Shown: positions 11,001 through 21,100, counted from the first letter of the stretch. The stretch is 64,000 bases of DNA from Vibrio vulnificus NBRC 15645 = ATCC 27562 (GCF_002224265.1 NZ_CP012881.1:1922001-1986000); one strand, 5' to 3'. The notes: generated by a model not told the origin, from the sequence alone. Translations and numbers: made by a program.

Positions 11001-11891
11001 GCGCCATTGATCAGTCAGTTTGATCGCGAATTTCATCAACTGATGCCAAACTTAACACTGAACATCGATGATTTTTGGTTGCAGGGCTACAAAGTCGGCA
11101 AAGTGAACATTGATTTGCAGCGCCAAGGCAAAGCTTTGGTGTGGAAAAATATTTCACTGGTCAGTGGCTCAAACCGCGTGGATGTGAATGGTGACTGGAC
11201 ATTGGATGGGGAAACCAGCCAATCGCGCATGAATCTCAAGGTGAAAAGTGATAACAACAGCGATTTGATGGAGCGATTTGGCATTACCTCCGGCATTCAA
11301 AAAGCGCCGTTTGAAATCACCTCACAAGTGACTTGGGATGGGGCGCCTTGGTCGATGCGGGTAAATACGCTCGATGGTGATGTGCAAACCGAGTTTGGCA
11401 AAGGCATCATTACTGACGTGAGCGGCGCGGCTCGTTTGTTGGGGCTATTTAGTCTCGATTCCATCATTCGTAAAATGCAGCTCGATTTTACCGATGTGTT
11501 CGACAAAGGCATGGCATTTAACTCCATCAAAGGCACGGGCAAGATCCAAGATGGCGTGTTTGTGACCAATGACATTGAGATGGATGCCTTAGCTGGCGCG
11601 ATGAGAATTCGCGGGCTTGCCAACATGGTGACTCGAACGGTAGACGCGGAAGTGCAATTTACCCCAGATATTACCTCTGGTATCCCGATGTTGACGGCGT
11701 TTGCGGTTGCGCCACAAACAGCACTCTACGTGCTGGCAATCTCAACGGTGATTTCGCCGGTTGTGGAAGTATTTACCCAAGTTAACTACTCCGTCAAAGG
11801 GCCGCTTGACTCTCCAACGGTCAGTGAAATTTCGCGTAGCCGTGGTGAGTTTGAACTCCCAGAAAAACTGCGCAAAGAAGCGCAAGAATAA
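8004..11891 (+). CDS. yhdP: YhdP family AsmA-like phospholipid transport protein
   Basis: Very large inner-membrane anchored protein of the AsmA-like / TIGR02099 family. E. coli YhdP works with TamB and YdbH to move phospholipids to the outer membrane. It has one N-terminal membrane segment (about residues 7-30) followed by about 1,250 residues of beta-rich periplasmic sequence, consistent with a long hydrophobic groove. The GTG start at 8004 is forced: an in-frame stop lies at 7998-8000. It is 1,295 residues, against about 1,266 in E. coli. It follows rng closely and is 7 nt before the nitrilase gene. Confidence 0.93.
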   Translation: MISGFTLFWRAVLWLLVTLLLLLAILVTGLRIALPQMNQFQDEIKTWVKQGTGLDVSISSVSGSWRNSHPSVALQGFEAFLSGEKKVNISVDEVHIEFDLLESILRLQPVVANLNMSGLALDIRSIELVAAEGPPTREASSESQESSNLIKQLDNLLLRQLEEFSVTQSKIWYQSVSGENRRLDIDRLRWRNQGSHHLAEGVVSVAGTNLNALLVSANFVDHGSLLDVSGEFYVNAEEIAIRQWLTRYVKKETGIDSGKISLKSWLTLQHSQPRYAFVELLPSELSWTENGQHELTLESGILKLSPDGEGWKVSGHSLTLRTDEIEWPQLDIAFDWQPQGWKLNLSQLSLEALLPMAKLLPDSDQTTQTLQKLQPSGTVEDIRVAMSGSDLDSLRYSAELDSLAMQQWDLLPGFHHVSGRLFGDVKQAKASISVIDDVFPYGEVFQAPLNIKQGQVDIVWQNDQNGWRLWADKVTAATPDLQVLGAFRLDFPKDKSPFLSFYAEADAYNVGETWRYLPTLALGRELTDYLSTAIQGGKVNTAKLLWYGELADFPYANNDGMFQAWVGLKQGKFSFDTAWPPITDLQLDLLFQNDAMYLDSKSATLKDVKASRITGRIPELAEGGHIEIEAKATAAGNAVRDYMTATPLVDSVGAALTALQVRGPVKSEFQLNIPFTSDKEPRAWGYAELKGNRVDIDAPPMTLEKVSGRIEFDNDVVKASGLSARLLKQPIAIDFAGESADYGYSVVINTLADWDVKPLVPYVGEQWLGRLSGHAPWSMDIDLQLNDVGFTYQVDLNAKLNSVASRYPYPLNKNVGEAWQARMQASGNQESITARLQMPNAKYQTEIDITGKVPVLSATNLVLGSGGFKISPVVGHHALIRTEYFDLDQWLSVLSQPPKGATSKLAQMDTPEIPLPTRIKVETPTLMLSGIEFNDVDFSARKKNLNWQFNLKSQEAVGQANYLEPYDLAVSLERLHLYVPGLDEKKAQGESLLTAESPEAPLISQFDREFHQLMPNLTLNIDDFWLQGYKVGKVNIDLQRQGKALVWKNISLVSGSNRVDVNGDWTLDGETSQSRMNLKVKSDNNSDLMERFGITSGIQKAPFEITSQVTWDGAPWSMRVNTLDGDVQTEFGKGIITDVSGAARLLGLFSLDSIIRKMQLDFTDVFDKGMAFNSIKGTGKIQDGVFVTNDIEMDALAGAMRIRGLANMVTRTVDAEVQFTPDITSGIPMLTAFAVAPQTALYVLAISTVISPVVEVFTQVNYSVKGPLDSPTVSEISRSRGEFELPEKLRKEAQE

Positions 11892-11898
11892 GGAGCGA

Positions 11899-12726
11899 AT
11901 GATGGAAAGGATCGCCATTATTCAAATGACGTCAACGTCAGACTGTACAGACAATGTGGCTTATATTGAGCATTGGGCAGAGCAGGCGGCGCTTCAGGGG
12001 GCAAGCTTGGTGGTGACCCCAGAAAACGCTTTGCTGTTTGGTGGCCGAGAGGATTACCATCGGCATGCCGAACCGCTTGGTGATGGCCCATTGCAACAAG
12101 CCATGGCGCAGCTTGCGCAGCGGCTGTCAGTGACCTTAGTGATTGGCAGTATGCCGATTCGTCAAGGGCATGACGTTACCACCACCAGCTTGGTTTTTGG
12201 CCCCAATGGCGAACGTCTTGGTCATTACAGCAAGCTGCACATGTTTGATGTGGAGGTCAGCGATGGCCATGGGCACTACCGTGAATCAGACAGCTTTTTG
12301 GCTGGTGATCGCTGCAGTGTGGTGACCACGCCCATAGGCCGTTTAGGGCTTTCCATTTGCTATGATGTTCGCTTTCCAGCGTTGTACCAAACACTACGCC
12401 AACAGGGAGCGGATATTTTGTTGGTGCCAGCGGCGTTTACGGCGGTGACTGGAGAGGCGCATTGGGAAATCCTTTTGCGCGCTCGAGCGATAGAAAATCA
12501 GTGCTGGGTGATCGCCGCAGCACAAGGCGGAATGCATTCCGCCAGTCGTGAAACGTGGGGCCACTCTATGGTCATTGACCCTTGGGGGAAAGTCGTCGCA
12601 CAATTACCGCAACAAGGTGATTTGCTGCTTGCAGAGATAGACTTAGCCTTAAGTGACACGATTCGACGTAAAATGCCAGTGGTGAAACACAGCCGTTTTA
12701 CTCATTTACTAGACAATAAAGATTGA
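11899..12726 (+). CDS. Carbon-nitrogen hydrolase (nitrilase superfamily, Nit type)
   Basis: Cytoplasmic amidase of the nitrilase superfamily, about 275 residues. The catalytic triad is visible: Glu in VTPENALLF, Lys in HYSKLHMFD and Cys in LSICYDVRFP. The family branch resembles Nit1/Nit2 (omega-amidase or deaminated-glutathione amidase), but the substrate cannot be fixed from sequence alone. A longer reading frame begins inside yhdP at 11761; the ATG at 11899 is chosen because AGGAG lies 3 nt upstream at 11891-11895 and the protein then begins at the conserved RIAIIQM strand. An adjacent ATG at 11902 is equally possible. Confidence 0.88.
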   Translation: MMERIAIIQMTSTSDCTDNVAYIEHWAEQAALQGASLVVTPENALLFGGREDYHRHAEPLGDGPLQQAMAQLAQRLSVTLVIGSMPIRQGHDVTTTSLVFGPNGERLGHYSKLHMFDVEVSDGHGHYRESDSFLAGDRCSVVTTPIGRLGLSICYDVRFPALYQTLRQQGADILLVPAAFTAVTGEAHWEILLRARAIENQCWVIAAAQGGMHSASRETWGHSMVIDPWGKVVAQLPQQGDLLLAEIDLALSDTIRRKMPVVKHSRFTHLLDNKD

Positions 12727-12748
12727 ATAACAAGGCAGAGCCAAGCTT

Positions 12749-14194
12749 ATGAGCATAAATCAGATTGAAGAAGCGCTGTTAGCACCCGGGGGCCTGACGG
12801 CAGAGGATATCGCTGCTACGTTAGGCAGTATTGCGACGCGTCAAATTGACTATGCCGATATCTATTTTCAATCCAGTTGGCATGAGTCACTGGTGTTGGA
12901 AGACAGCATTATCAAAGATGGCTCATTTAACATTGATTGTGGTGTCGGCGTGCGTGCCGTGACGGGCGAGAAAACGGGTTTCGCCTATTCCGATCAAATT
13001 CAGTTGGATGGTTTAAAGCAAAGTGCGATTGCGGCACGAGGCATTGCTCAACAGGGGCAAAATGGCCAAGTTCACGCGTTTAAACGCAGCGAAAACCAGC
13101 GCTACTACGCTGCAGTCAACCCACTGACGGAGTGGGAAAAACAACAGAAAACCGAACTGCTTAAATCACTGGATGCTTACATTCGTACGAAAGAGCCGCT
13201 GATCAAAGAAGTGTCGATTAGCCTTAGTGGCGTGCACGAGCAAATGCTGGTGGCGGCGACGGATGGAACGTACGCAGGGGATATTCGCCCGTTAGTTCGC
13301 CTTTCAATCAGCGTATTGGCGGAAAAAGGCGAACGACGCGAGCGTGGTAGCTCGGGTGGTGGTGGTCGTTTTGGCTACGATTTCTTTATCGGTGATGAAG
13401 ACGGCGTCCAACGCGCGTTTCATTTTGCCGATGAAGCAATTCGCATGGCGTTGGTGAACTTGGAAGCCGATGCCGCGCCAGCGGGAACCATGCCAGTCGT
13501 TCTTGGTTCTGGTTGGCCGGGCGTTCTTCTGCATGAAGCGGTTGGTCATGGTTTGGAAGGCGATTTCAACCGTAAAGGCTCTTCGGTTTTCTCTGGCAAA
13601 GTCGGTCAGCAAGTGACTTCTTCTCTGTGTACCATTGTTGATGATGGCACCTTAAAAGATTTGCGCGGCTCACTTAACGTCGATGATGAAGGGGTGAATG
13701 GCCAGTACAACACGCTGATCGAAAATGGTGTGTTGAAAGGTTACATGCAAGATAAGCTCAACGCGCGTTTGATGGGAGTTAACCCAACCGGCAATGGCCG
13801 CCGTGAATCGTACGCCCATTTACCGATGCCGCGTATGACCAATACCTATATGTTGCCAGGTCAGCATACCCCAGAAGAGATCATTTCGACGGTGAAGAAA
13901 GGCTTGTACGCACCGAACTTTGGTGGCGGTCAGGTGGACATTACTTCCGGTAAATTTGTGTTCTCCACCTCAGAAGCGTATTTGATTGAAGACGGCAAGA
14001 TCACCCGCCCTGTGAAAGGGGCAACCTTGATCGGCTCGGGGATCGAAGCGATGCAGCAAGTCTCGATGGTGGGTAACGATCTCAGCATCGATCGCGGTGT
14101 CGGCGTATGTGGTAAAGCTGGGCAGAGCATTCCTGTTGGTGTTGGTCAGCCAACCCTCAAGCTGGACTCGATCACCGTGGGTGGTACCGAGTAA
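12749..14194 (+). CDS. tldD: Metalloprotease TldD
   Basis: Zinc protease subunit that acts with TldE/PmbA on unfolded substrate peptides such as CcdA and microcin B17. The HExxxH zinc motif is present as HEAVGH in [14 protein letters not shown], and the C-terminus carries the conserved [21 protein letters not shown] region. Length is 481 residues, identical to E. coli TldD. It is the last gene of the + strand block and is followed by a strong terminator. The partner pmbA is not in this window. Confidence 0.97.
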   Translation: MSINQIEEALLAPGGLTAEDIAATLGSIATRQIDYADIYFQSSWHESLVLEDSIIKDGSFNIDCGVGVRAVTGEKTGFAYSDQIQLDGLKQSAIAARGIAQQGQNGQVHAFKRSENQRYYAAVNPLTEWEKQQKTELLKSLDAYIRTKEPLIKEVSISLSGVHEQMLVAATDGTYAGDIRPLVRLSISVLAEKGERRERGSSGGGGRFGYDFFIGDEDGVQRAFHFADEAIRMALVNLEADAAPAGTMPVVLGSGWPGVLLHEAVGHGLEGDFNRKGSSVFSGKVGQQVTSSLCTIVDDGTLKDLRGSLNVDDEGVNGQYNTLIENGVLKGYMQDKLNARLMGVNPTGNGRRESYAHLPMPRMTNTYMLPGQHTPEEIISTVKKGLYAPNFGGGQVDITSGKFVFSTSEAYLIEDGKITRPVKGATLIGSGIEAMQQVSMVGNDLSIDRGVGVCGKAGQSIPVGVGQPTLKLDSITVGGTE

Positions 14195-14205
14195 TCCAAG
14201 AAATC

Positions 14206-14232
14206 AAAGGGGCGACGTGTTCGCCCCTTTTT
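14206..14232 (+). terminator. Intrinsic terminator of tldD
   Basis: Perfect 10-bp stem AAAGGGGCGA / TCGCCCCTTT with a 5-nt loop, followed by TTC and more T. Confidence 0.85.
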
Positions 14233-14277
14233 CTTTGCGAGTAAACTTGTTTACTCATTTCAGCTCTAACAAGTACC

Positions 14278-14403
14278 CTAGCTCCTAGTTCCTAGTTCCT
14301 AGTTCCTAGTTCCTAGTTCCTAGTTCCTAGTTCCTAGTTCCTAGTTCCTAGTTCCTAGTTCCTAGTTCCTAGTTCCTAGTTCCTAGCTCCTAGCTCCTAG
14401 CTC
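14278..14403. repeat. Heptamer tandem array, 18 copies of CTAG(T/C)TC
   Basis: Exactly 126 bp, read directly: one CTAGCTC unit, then 14 CTAGTTC units, then three CTAGCTC units, with no indels. It sits between the convergent ends of tldD and the phoH-like gene. Because 7 is not a multiple of 3 and every unit has TAG, no frame is open across it, so it is non-coding. The graded variant order (CTAGCTC only at the edges) is the usual result of slippage in the middle of an array. Confidence 0.98.
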
Positions 14404-14412
14404 CGTTCTCCA

Positions 14413-15792
14413 CTACAAATTCTCCTCGGCAAATTCAGCTAAGCGGCTGCGTACCACGCCATTAAGGTGAATGTTGGCGCTGCCTTCAAAGTTCTTAAAG
14501 CGCTCAACCATGTAAGTTAACCCCGAAGTAACGGGGGTGAGGTAGTGAGAATCGATCTGTGCAAGGTTACCGGAACAGACGATCTTCGTCCCTTCGCCGC
14601 AGCGAGTAATAATGGTTTTGATCTGTGAGGCGGTGAGGTTTTGACACTCATCGAGCAGAACAAATGCATTTTGGATCGAACGGCCGCGCATAAAGTTGAT
14701 CGACTTAAACTGAATGTTGGCTTTGTCGACAATGTACTTCAAGGATCCTTCGGTGCAGTGATCGTGCTTGTGCAGTGCTTCTAAGGTATCGGTGACCGCC
14801 GCCAGCCAAGGCATCATTTTCTCTTCTTCCGTACCCGGTAAGAAGCCGATTGACTCGCCAATGTCTGGGGTGTTTCGCGTAACGATGATCTTATCGAACA
14901 TGCCTTTTTCAATGGTTTGTTCAAGCGCTGCCGCGAGTGCCAGCAAGGTTTTACCACTGCCCGCCGCGCCAGTGAGGATCACGAGATCGATGTCGGGATC
15001 GAGCAAGGCGTCCAATGCCATCGCTTGGTAGATGTTTTTCGGTGTGATGTCCCATGCTTTGCGGTGCATCAGGCGCTCACGGCTGAGATCGAGCAGCGTC
15101 AATTTGTCACCATCGATGGTTTCGACACGGCCAACGAAATCACTCTCTTCCTCATCCACCACGTATTGATTGATAAACGTCGGATCAAATGGAGCACGAT
15201 CCAACTTATGAAAAGTGCGCCCTTCCAACGCGTAGCTTTCCACTTGATCCACTTGACTCCAAAATTCGCCTTCTCGAACTTGGTAGCCTTTGGTGAGGTA
15301 TTGAATGTCATCAATCAATTGGTCGGTGCGGTAATCTTCCACATACCGCACCCCTGCGCCTTTGGCACGTAGGCGCATGTTGATGTCTTTGGTGACCAAC
15401 ACCACTTCGCGTGGGGCACGCTTGTTTTGCAGGTAGAGCACAGCATTAAGGATACGGTTGTCGCCCGCTTTATCGGCGAACGCTTTGACGGTTTCTTGCA
15501 ATTCAAAATCGGCCAGAATAGAAATGGTGCCGCGGCCTTCGCCCTCTTTCGATACAGGAATACCGTCTGAAATTTCATCCGGTGTCGCGTCTTTGAAAAG
15601 ATCTTCCAACGCCCGAATGGCCACTCGAGCATCACGGGCCACATCTCGTTTGCTGTCTTTGATTCTGTCGAGTTCTTCGAGCACCGTCATAGGGATGACG
15701 ACGTCATGCTCTTTAAAGGAATAAATAGCGAAGGGTTCGTGTAGCAGTATGTTGGTATCAAGTACAAACAGTTTCCGATCGGTATCGCCCAT
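14413..15792 (-). CDS. PIN-PhoH protein (PhoH family ATPase)
   Basis: Predicted RNA-directed ATPase/nuclease, 459 residues. The N-terminal PIN domain starts with the metal-binding strand FVLDTNILLHEP (about 9-20) and has further acids in VLEELDRIKDS. The C-terminal PhoH P-loop domain has GAAGSGKTLLALA (Walker A, about 274-286) and a later VLLDECQN (Walker B). The fusion resembles YlaK and the mycobacterial PhoH2 RNA helicase/ribonuclease, so an RNA target is likely but unproven here. The gene stands alone, convergent with tldD; its stop lies 9 nt beyond the heptamer array. Confidence 0.92.
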   Translation of the reverse strand: MGDTDRKLFVLDTNILLHEPFAIYSFKEHDVVIPMTVLEELDRIKDSKRDVARDARVAIRALEDLFKDATPDEISDGIPVSKEGEGRGTISILADFELQETVKAFADKAGDNRILNAVLYLQNKRAPREVVLVTKDINMRLRAKGAGVRYVEDYRTDQLIDDIQYLTKGYQVREGEFWSQVDQVESYALEGRTFHKLDRAPFDPTFINQYVVDEEESDFVGRVETIDGDKLTLLDLSRERLMHRKAWDITPKNIYQAMALDALLDPDIDLVILTGAAGSGKTLLALAAALEQTIEKGMFDKIIVTRNTPDIGESIGFLPGTEEEKMMPWLAAVTDTLEALHKHDHCTEGSLKYIVDKANIQFKSINFMRGRSIQNAFVLLDECQNLTASQIKTIITRCGEGTKIVCSGNLAQIDSHYLTPVTSGLTYMVERFKNFEGSANIHLNGVVRSRLAEFAEENL

Positions 15793-16313
15793 AGCGTCTC
15801 CTTGCCGTAAAACCGGCTTTGCTCAAAGTACACTAAGCGGAAGAGTTGGCTTCCTGCTTAGCATCTTGCCTGCAGCAGAGGTCGTGAGCATACGGCGTAA
15901 TATACCGACAGAGGCACCAATTGGGGCGCTTATGGCATGTCAACCGAGTAGCGAGACGACTTACTGCAAACCCGTGTTGATCCAAATCGATTACGTTAAA
16001 GCTAGCATGAATTGTGCCGAGTTATTTTTCTGACGCGTTCATGCTGGCTTAATTCGAGTATACGTCATTTTTGGAACACCAGGACTCACAAATGACACGC
16101 TTTGTTTACATTTTGATTTCATCGTCACGCCTTGAAAAAAATATCGAGATTCCGAGTGTTTGAGCGTGACCTCCATCACGCCATCAAGTAAGATTAGCGA
16201 CCTTTTTCTGCGGCGAATTATTCATCGATTGATAATTGATTTGTCCCGTTTGGCGGTGACAAAAAGCAGAACTAAGCTTTTAAGATTCACAATTAAAACG
16301 AGGTAGTCTATTC
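15793..16313. other. 521-bp divergent intergenic region, phoH-like / rapA
   Basis: It holds the presumed promoters of both genes. One feature stands out: a hairpin at 15833-15861 (CTAAGC GGAAG / CTTCC T GCTTAG, one bulged T) about 40 nt upstream of the phoH-like start. A short + strand reading frame at 15749-16033 overlaps the phoH-like gene and has no recognisable features, so it is not called. No clear sigma-70 promoter was identified. Confidence 0.5.
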
Positions 16314-19223
16314 ATGGCATTTGCTTTGGGGCAGCGCTGGATCAGCGATACGGAGAGCGATTTGGGTTTAGGTACGGTAGTGGCGTTAGATGCTCGCACC
16401 GTGACACTGATGTTTGCAGCATCAGAAGAGAACCGAGTTTACGCCAGTAACGATGCGCCGGTAACCCGAGTAGTTTTTAATGTCGGTGATGTGGTTGAGT
16501 GCCAAGAAGGTTGGTCACTCAAAGTGGAACAAGTGGTGGAAGAGAATGGGTTATATACCTACCTTGGCACGCGTGAAGACACTGAAGAAACTGGTGTTGC
16601 ACTGCGTGAAATCTTCCTGAGCAACCAAATTCGTTTTAATAAACCGCAAGACAAAATGTACGCCGGTCAAATCGACCGCATGGACAACTTTGTGTTGCGT
16701 TACCGCGCACTCAAAAATCAATACGAGCAACACCGCAGTCCAATGCGTGGCCTCTGTGGCATGCGTGCGGGCTTGATCCCCCATCAGCTTTACATTGCCC
16801 ACGAAGTGGGTCGTCGTCATGCGCCACGCGTATTGCTGGCGGATGAAGTGGGTTTGGGTAAAACCATTGAAGCGGGCATGATCATTCACCAGCAAGTGCT
16901 GCTTGGCCGTGCTGAACGCATCCTGATCGTGGTGCCGGAAACGCTGCAACACCAGTGGTTGGTGGAGATGATGCGTCGTTTCAATCTGCATTTCTCTATC
17001 TTTGATGAAGAACGCTGTATCGAAGCGTTTGCCGAGTCAGATAACCCATTTGATACCCAGCAGTACGTACTGTGTTCACTCGATTTCTTGCGTAAAAGTC
17101 GCAAGCGTTTTGAGCAAGCGCTTGAAGCCGACTGGGATCTGCTGGTGGTAGACGAAGCGCACCACCTTGAGTGGAGCCAAGACAAACCAAGCCGTGGCTA
17201 CCAAGTGGTCGAAGGGCTAGCAGAACGCACCCCTGGTGTGTTGCTGTTGACCGCAACCCCAGAACAGCTTGGCCGTGAGAGTCACTTTGCCCGTTTGCGC
17301 CTTCTCGATTCAGACCGTTTCTACGACTACGCTGCGTTTGTTGAAGAAGAAGCGCAATACGCCCCGGTTGCGGATGCGATTACTGCGTTATTCTCCGGCG
17401 TGAAGCTGGCGGATGAGGCGAAAAACCAAATCACGGAACTGCTTTCCGAGCAGGACGTTGAGCCGCTGTTCCGCATCATTGAAAGCAATGCGGATGAAGA
17501 GAGCAAAGCGATCGCTCGCCAAGAGTTGATTGATAACTTGATGGACCGCCACGGCACTGGGCGTGTCTTGTTCCGTAACACCCGTGCGGCGATCAAAGGT
17601 TTCCCTGTGCGTAATGTGCACCTGTTGCCGATGCCGATCCCAACCCAATACACCACCTCGATGCGTGTTTCGGGCATGATCGGTGGCAAGTTGGCCCCAG
17701 AAGCGCGTGCGATGAAAAACCTCTACCCAGAAGAGATCTTCCAAGAATTTGAAGGGGAAGAGTCGAGCTGGTGGCAGTTTGACTGCCGTGTAAACTGGTT
17801 GCTGGAAAAACTGAAAGCGCAACGCAGTGAGAAAGTTCTCGTGATCGCTTCGCGTGCCAGCACGGCGTTGCAACTGGAACAAGCATTACGTGAGCGTGAA
17901 GGCATTCGTGCTACCGTTTTCCATGAAGGCATGTCGATTCTTGAGCGAGACAAAGCTGCGGCTTACTTCGCGCAAGAAGAGGGCGGCGCGCAGGTGCTGA
18001 TTTGTAGTGAAATCGGCTCTGAAGGTCGTAACTTCCAATTTGCTAATCAGTTGGTGATGTTTGATCTGCCATTCAACCCAGATTTGCTTGAACAACGTAT
18101 TGGCCGTTTGGACCGTATTGGTCAAAAACGCGATATCGATATTCATGTGCCTTACCTGCAAGGAACGGCACAAGAAGTCTTGGCGCGTTGGTTTAATGAA
18201 GGCCTCAATGCATTTGCTGAAACTTGCCCAACAGGCCGCACGGTCTATGACCAAGTCTCTGATCAACTGATCGAGATGTTGGCATCGGGTTCCAATGAGG
18301 CGTTGGATGATGTGATTGCGGAATCCGCCAAACTGAATCAAGCGTTGAAAGCCGATCTAGAGCAAGGGCGTGACCGTTTGTTGGAAATGCATTCCAACGG
18401 TGGTGAGAAAGCACAGCAAATCGTGGCGGAGATTGCCGCCAAAGATGGCGATACCAACCTAGTGAGTTTTGCGCTTAGCTTGTTTGACACCATTGGTTTG
18501 AACCAAGATGACAAAGGTGAAAATGCCATCGTGGTAACGCCATCGGAGCACATGATGGTGCCGAGCTACCCAGGTTTGCCATACGAAGGCGCGACGATTA
18601 CCTTCGACCGTGATACGGCGTTGTCACGCGAAGACATGCACTTTATCAGTTGGGAACACCCAATGATCCAAGGTGGTATGGATTTACTGATGAGTGAAGG
18701 GGTGGGCACTTGTGCCGTTTCTCTGCTCAAGAACAAAGCATTGCCAGTCGGCACTTTGCTGTTGGAGCTGATTTATGCGGTGGACGCGCAAGCGCCGAAA
18801 CGCAGTGGTATTGGTCGCTTCTTACCTCGCACGCCAATTCGTTTGATGATGGACGCTCGTGGCAACGATCTCTCTGCCCAAGTGGAATTTGAAAGCTTTA
18901 ACCGTCAATTGAGCCCAGTGAATCGCCATTTGGCGAGCAAATTGGTTTCGTCGGTGCAAAACGATATCCATCGTTTGATTGAAGCGGGTGACCAGTTGGT
19001 GGTGGAAAATGTCGAAGCAATTCGTCAGCAAGCACAGCAAGAGATGCAGCAGAGCCTAAATAGCGAACTTGAGCGTCTGCAAGCATTGAAAGCGGTCAAC
19101 CCGAACATCCGTGATGAAGAAATTGAAGCGATTGATTCGCAAATCAAAGAGTTGAACGGTTACATCGCGAAGGCGCAGTTCCAGTTGGATTCACTGCGTC
19201 TGATTGTGGTGAGCCATAACTGA
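16314..19223 (+). CDS. rapA: RNA polymerase-associated ATPase RapA
   Basis: Swi2/Snf2 family ATPase that binds RNA polymerase core and promotes its recycling after transcription. It has N-terminal Tudor-like domains (about 1-110), then the helicase core: [13 protein letters not shown] (motif I, about 176-188), [10 protein letters not shown] (motif II), and [13 protein letters not shown] (motif VI). The 969-residue length matches the E. coli protein (968). It is transcribed alone and is followed by an intrinsic terminator, then rluA. Confidence 0.97.
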   Translation: MAFALGQRWISDTESDLGLGTVVALDARTVTLMFAASEENRVYASNDAPVTRVVFNVGDVVECQEGWSLKVEQVVEENGLYTYLGTREDTEETGVALREIFLSNQIRFNKPQDKMYAGQIDRMDNFVLRYRALKNQYEQHRSPMRGLCGMRAGLIPHQLYIAHEVGRRHAPRVLLADEVGLGKTIEAGMIIHQQVLLGRAERILIVVPETLQHQWLVEMMRRFNLHFSIFDEERCIEAFAESDNPFDTQQYVLCSLDFLRKSRKRFEQALEADWDLLVVDEAHHLEWSQDKPSRGYQVVEGLAERTPGVLLLTATPEQLGRESHFARLRLLDSDRFYDYAAFVEEEAQYAPVADAITALFSGVKLADEAKNQITELLSEQDVEPLFRIIESNADEESKAIARQELIDNLMDRHGTGRVLFRNTRAAIKGFPVRNVHLLPMPIPTQYTTSMRVSGMIGGKLAPEARAMKNLYPEEIFQEFEGEESSWWQFDCRVNWLLEKLKAQRSEKVLVIASRASTALQLEQALREREGIRATVFHEGMSILERDKAAAYFAQEEGGAQVLICSEIGSEGRNFQFANQLVMFDLPFNPDLLEQRIGRLDRIGQKRDIDIHVPYLQGTAQEVLARWFNEGLNAFAETCPTGRTVYDQVSDQLIEMLASGSNEALDDVIAESAKLNQALKADLEQGRDRLLEMHSNGGEKAQQIVAEIAAKDGDTNLVSFALSLFDTIGLNQDDKGENAIVVTPSEHMMVPSYPGLPYEGATITFDRDTALSREDMHFISWEHPMIQGGMDLLMSEGVGTCAVSLLKNKALPVGTLLLELIYAVDAQAPKRSGIGRFLPRTPIRLMMDARGNDLSAQVEFESFNRQLSPVNRHLASKLVSSVQNDIHRLIEAGDQLVVENVEAIRQQAQQEMQQSLNSELERLQALKAVNPNIRDEEIEAIDSQIKELNGYIAKAQFQLDSLRLIVVSHN

Positions 19224-19249
19224 TCCCGAGTGATCCGCTAAACGACCAT

Positions 19250-19276
19250 CGGCTCCTTTACTGGAGCCGTTTTGTT
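19250..19276 (+). terminator. Intrinsic terminator of rapA
   Basis: Stem CGGCTCC / GGAGCCG with a 6-nt loop followed by TTTTGTTATT. Confidence 0.85.
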
Positions 19277-19315
19277 ATTACAATATGCCCGTTAATTTTG
19301 CAGTGAGACTTTGTC

Positions 19316-20068
19316 ATGGCAATGCTTGAGTACCTTCCACCGACCGATCCTTGGACGGAGATTATTTTCGAAGATGACCATATTTTGGCGGTCAACAAAC
19401 CTTCGGGATTGCTTTCGGTTCCGGGGCGCTTGCCAGAGCATCACGACAGCATGTGGAGCCGCTTGCAAGAGCAGTATCCGGAGATCCAAGTGGTGCATCG
19501 CCTGGATATGTCGACCTCAGGTTTAATGGTGTTTGCCAAGAACAAGCGCGCAGAAGCGGCATTAAAGAAGCAGTTTCAATACCGTTTAACGCATAAGGTC
19601 TACTACGCACGCGTGTGGGGCCATGTAGAAGCAGATTCAGGCATGATTGATTTGCCACTGATTTGTGATTGGCCAAACCGCCCGATGCAGAAGGTGTGTC
19701 ATGAACATGGCAAGCCATCGCAAACGGCGTTTCAAGTTGCCAAACGCGAAGTGCATGCCAATGGAGCACAAACCACGATTATGCGTTTACTTCCCGTAAC
19801 GGGGCGTTCGCACCAGCTGCGCGTACACATGCAGGCATTAGGGCATCCGATCGTCGGCGATGAATTTTACTCCCAAGGTGACGCGTTTACCTTCTCCGAT
19901 CGTCTTGAATTGCATGCCGCAGAGCTGAGTTTTTATCATCCTAAGAGTCATTGGCTACGCAGCTTGTTCGTTCCTTGTGACTTTTATCCGGATGCCGAAG
20001 AGATGATCTTTTCATATTTCGATCCTGCGCGTAAATTACCGGATTACAAGTCGCTGCCCAAGAGCTAG
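19316..20068 (+). CDS. rluA: Dual-specificity tRNA/23S rRNA pseudouridine synthase RluA
   Basis: Isomerises U746 of 23S rRNA and U32 of some tRNAs in E. coli. The catalytic motif HRLDMSTSGLMVFAKN is at about residues 61-76, with the catalytic Asp in HRLD; LLPVTGRSHQLRVHM is also present. There is no S4 domain, as expected for RluA. The 250 residues are longer than E. coli RluA (219), with extra residues at both ends. rapA-rluA adjacency is as in E. coli. Confidence 0.94.
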   Translation: MAMLEYLPPTDPWTEIIFEDDHILAVNKPSGLLSVPGRLPEHHDSMWSRLQEQYPEIQVVHRLDMSTSGLMVFAKNKRAEAALKKQFQYRLTHKVYYARVWGHVEADSGMIDLPLICDWPNRPMQKVCHEHGKPSQTAFQVAKREVHANGAQTTIMRLLPVTGRSHQLRVHMQALGHPIVGDEFYSQGDAFTFSDRLELHAAELSFYHPKSHWLRSLFVPCDFYPDAEEMIFSYFDPARKLPDYKSLPKS

Positions 20069-20124
20069 GCTCTCGCCTTTCACATTTTCGATTTCTTTTC
20101 ACTGGCAGTGCGTAAGGAGTTTTT

Positions 20125-21087
20125 ATGTCGCTGCCTGTTGTGGTTTTTCTCGACCGTGCCACCATTCCTGCCCACATTACCCTGCCGACCTTGGCGTTTG
20201 AGCATCGCTGGGTTGAATACGATTTCACGTTGCCAGAGCAAGTCCTTGAGCGTCTGCAAGAGGCCGATATTGTCATCACCAATAAAGTGCTGCTCAATCA
20301 AGCGGTGTTGGCGCAATTACCGAACTTGCGGATGATTGCAGTCGCCGCAACTGGATTTAACAACGTCGATGTGGAGTATTGCGCGGAACAAGGCATTGCC
20401 GTCGCGAATGTGCGAGGCTACGCAACGCGATCAGTGCCTGAACACGTGATTGCTATGCTGTTTGCGCTGCGTCGCAACCTGTTTGGCTATCATAAAGATA
20501 TTGCTGCCGGAGTATGGCAAAAGGACAAGCAGTTTTGCTTTTTTAGCCACTCGATTGGCGATATGGCGGGCTCGACGTTAGGCATTATTGGTTCTGGCGC
20601 ATTAGGGCAAGCGACGGCTCAGTTGGCGCAAGCTTTGGGTATGAAGGTGCTGTTTGCCGAGCGAAAAGGGCAAAACGATTGTCGTCAGGGTTATCACCCT
20701 TTTGAAGAGGTGCTGGCGCAGGCTGATGCGATTTCTCTTCATTGCCCGCTTTCCGCGCAAACACAACATTTAATTGGCGCGGCAGAGTTGGCCAGCATGA
20801 AAAGCAACGCGATTTTAATCAACACTGGGCGTGGTGGTTTAGTCGATGAACAGGCTTTGGTCGAGGCGTTGAAAGAGGGTGACATTGCGGCGGCTGGCGT
20901 GGACGTGTTTACCGCAGAGCCTGCCGATGAAACCAATCCACTGCTCGCAAACATGCATTTGCCAAACTTGCTGCTCACGCCGCATGTGGCGTGGGGCAGT
21001 GATTCTGCGATTACTCAGTTGTGTGAGATTTTGCTGGAAAACATCAACGCCTATTGGCGAGGTGAAACGCTCAACCGTTTGGTGTAG
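20125..21087 (+). CDS. D-2-hydroxyacid dehydrogenase (glycerate dehydrogenase-like)
   Basis: NAD(P)-dependent dehydrogenase of the D-isomer 2-hydroxyacid family, 320 residues. The Rossmann motif LGIIGSGALGQATAQLA is at about 152-168. The catalytic Arg lies in INTGRGGLVDEQ, the Glu in the following domain and the His in TPHVAWGS. The family branch looks like HprA-type hydroxypyruvate reductase / glycerate dehydrogenase, but related enzymes reduce glyoxylate or other 2-keto acids, so the substrate is inferred. AAGGAG lies just upstream of the ATG. It ends at a bidirectional terminator facing ridA. Confidence 0.88.
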   Translation: MSLPVVVFLDRATIPAHITLPTLAFEHRWVEYDFTLPEQVLERLQEADIVITNKVLLNQAVLAQLPNLRMIAVAATGFNNVDVEYCAEQGIAVANVRGYATRSVPEHVIAMLFALRRNLFGYHKDIAAGVWQKDKQFCFFSHSIGDMAGSTLGIIGSGALGQATAQLAQALGMKVLFAERKGQNDCRQGYHPFEEVLAQADAISLHCPLSAQTQHLIGAAELASMKSNAILINTGRGGLVDEQALVEALKEGDIAAAGVDVFTAEPADETNPLLANMHLPNLLLTPHVAWGSDSAITQLCEILLENINAYWRGETLNRLV

Positions 21088-21100
21088 CGAGCACTCATGA

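Noticed and set aside
14278..14403. Heptamer array considered as a CRISPR or attachment-site array
   Set aside because: Units are contiguous with no spacers, and no integrase or cas gene lies nearby.
15749..16033. A + strand 94-codon frame before rapA
   Set aside because: Begins inside the phoH-like gene on the other strand and ends with no recognisable domain.
17388..18341. Long - strand frames inside rapA (up to 164 codons)
   Set aside because: Antisense to the helicase core; the composition is that of the complement of a coding region.
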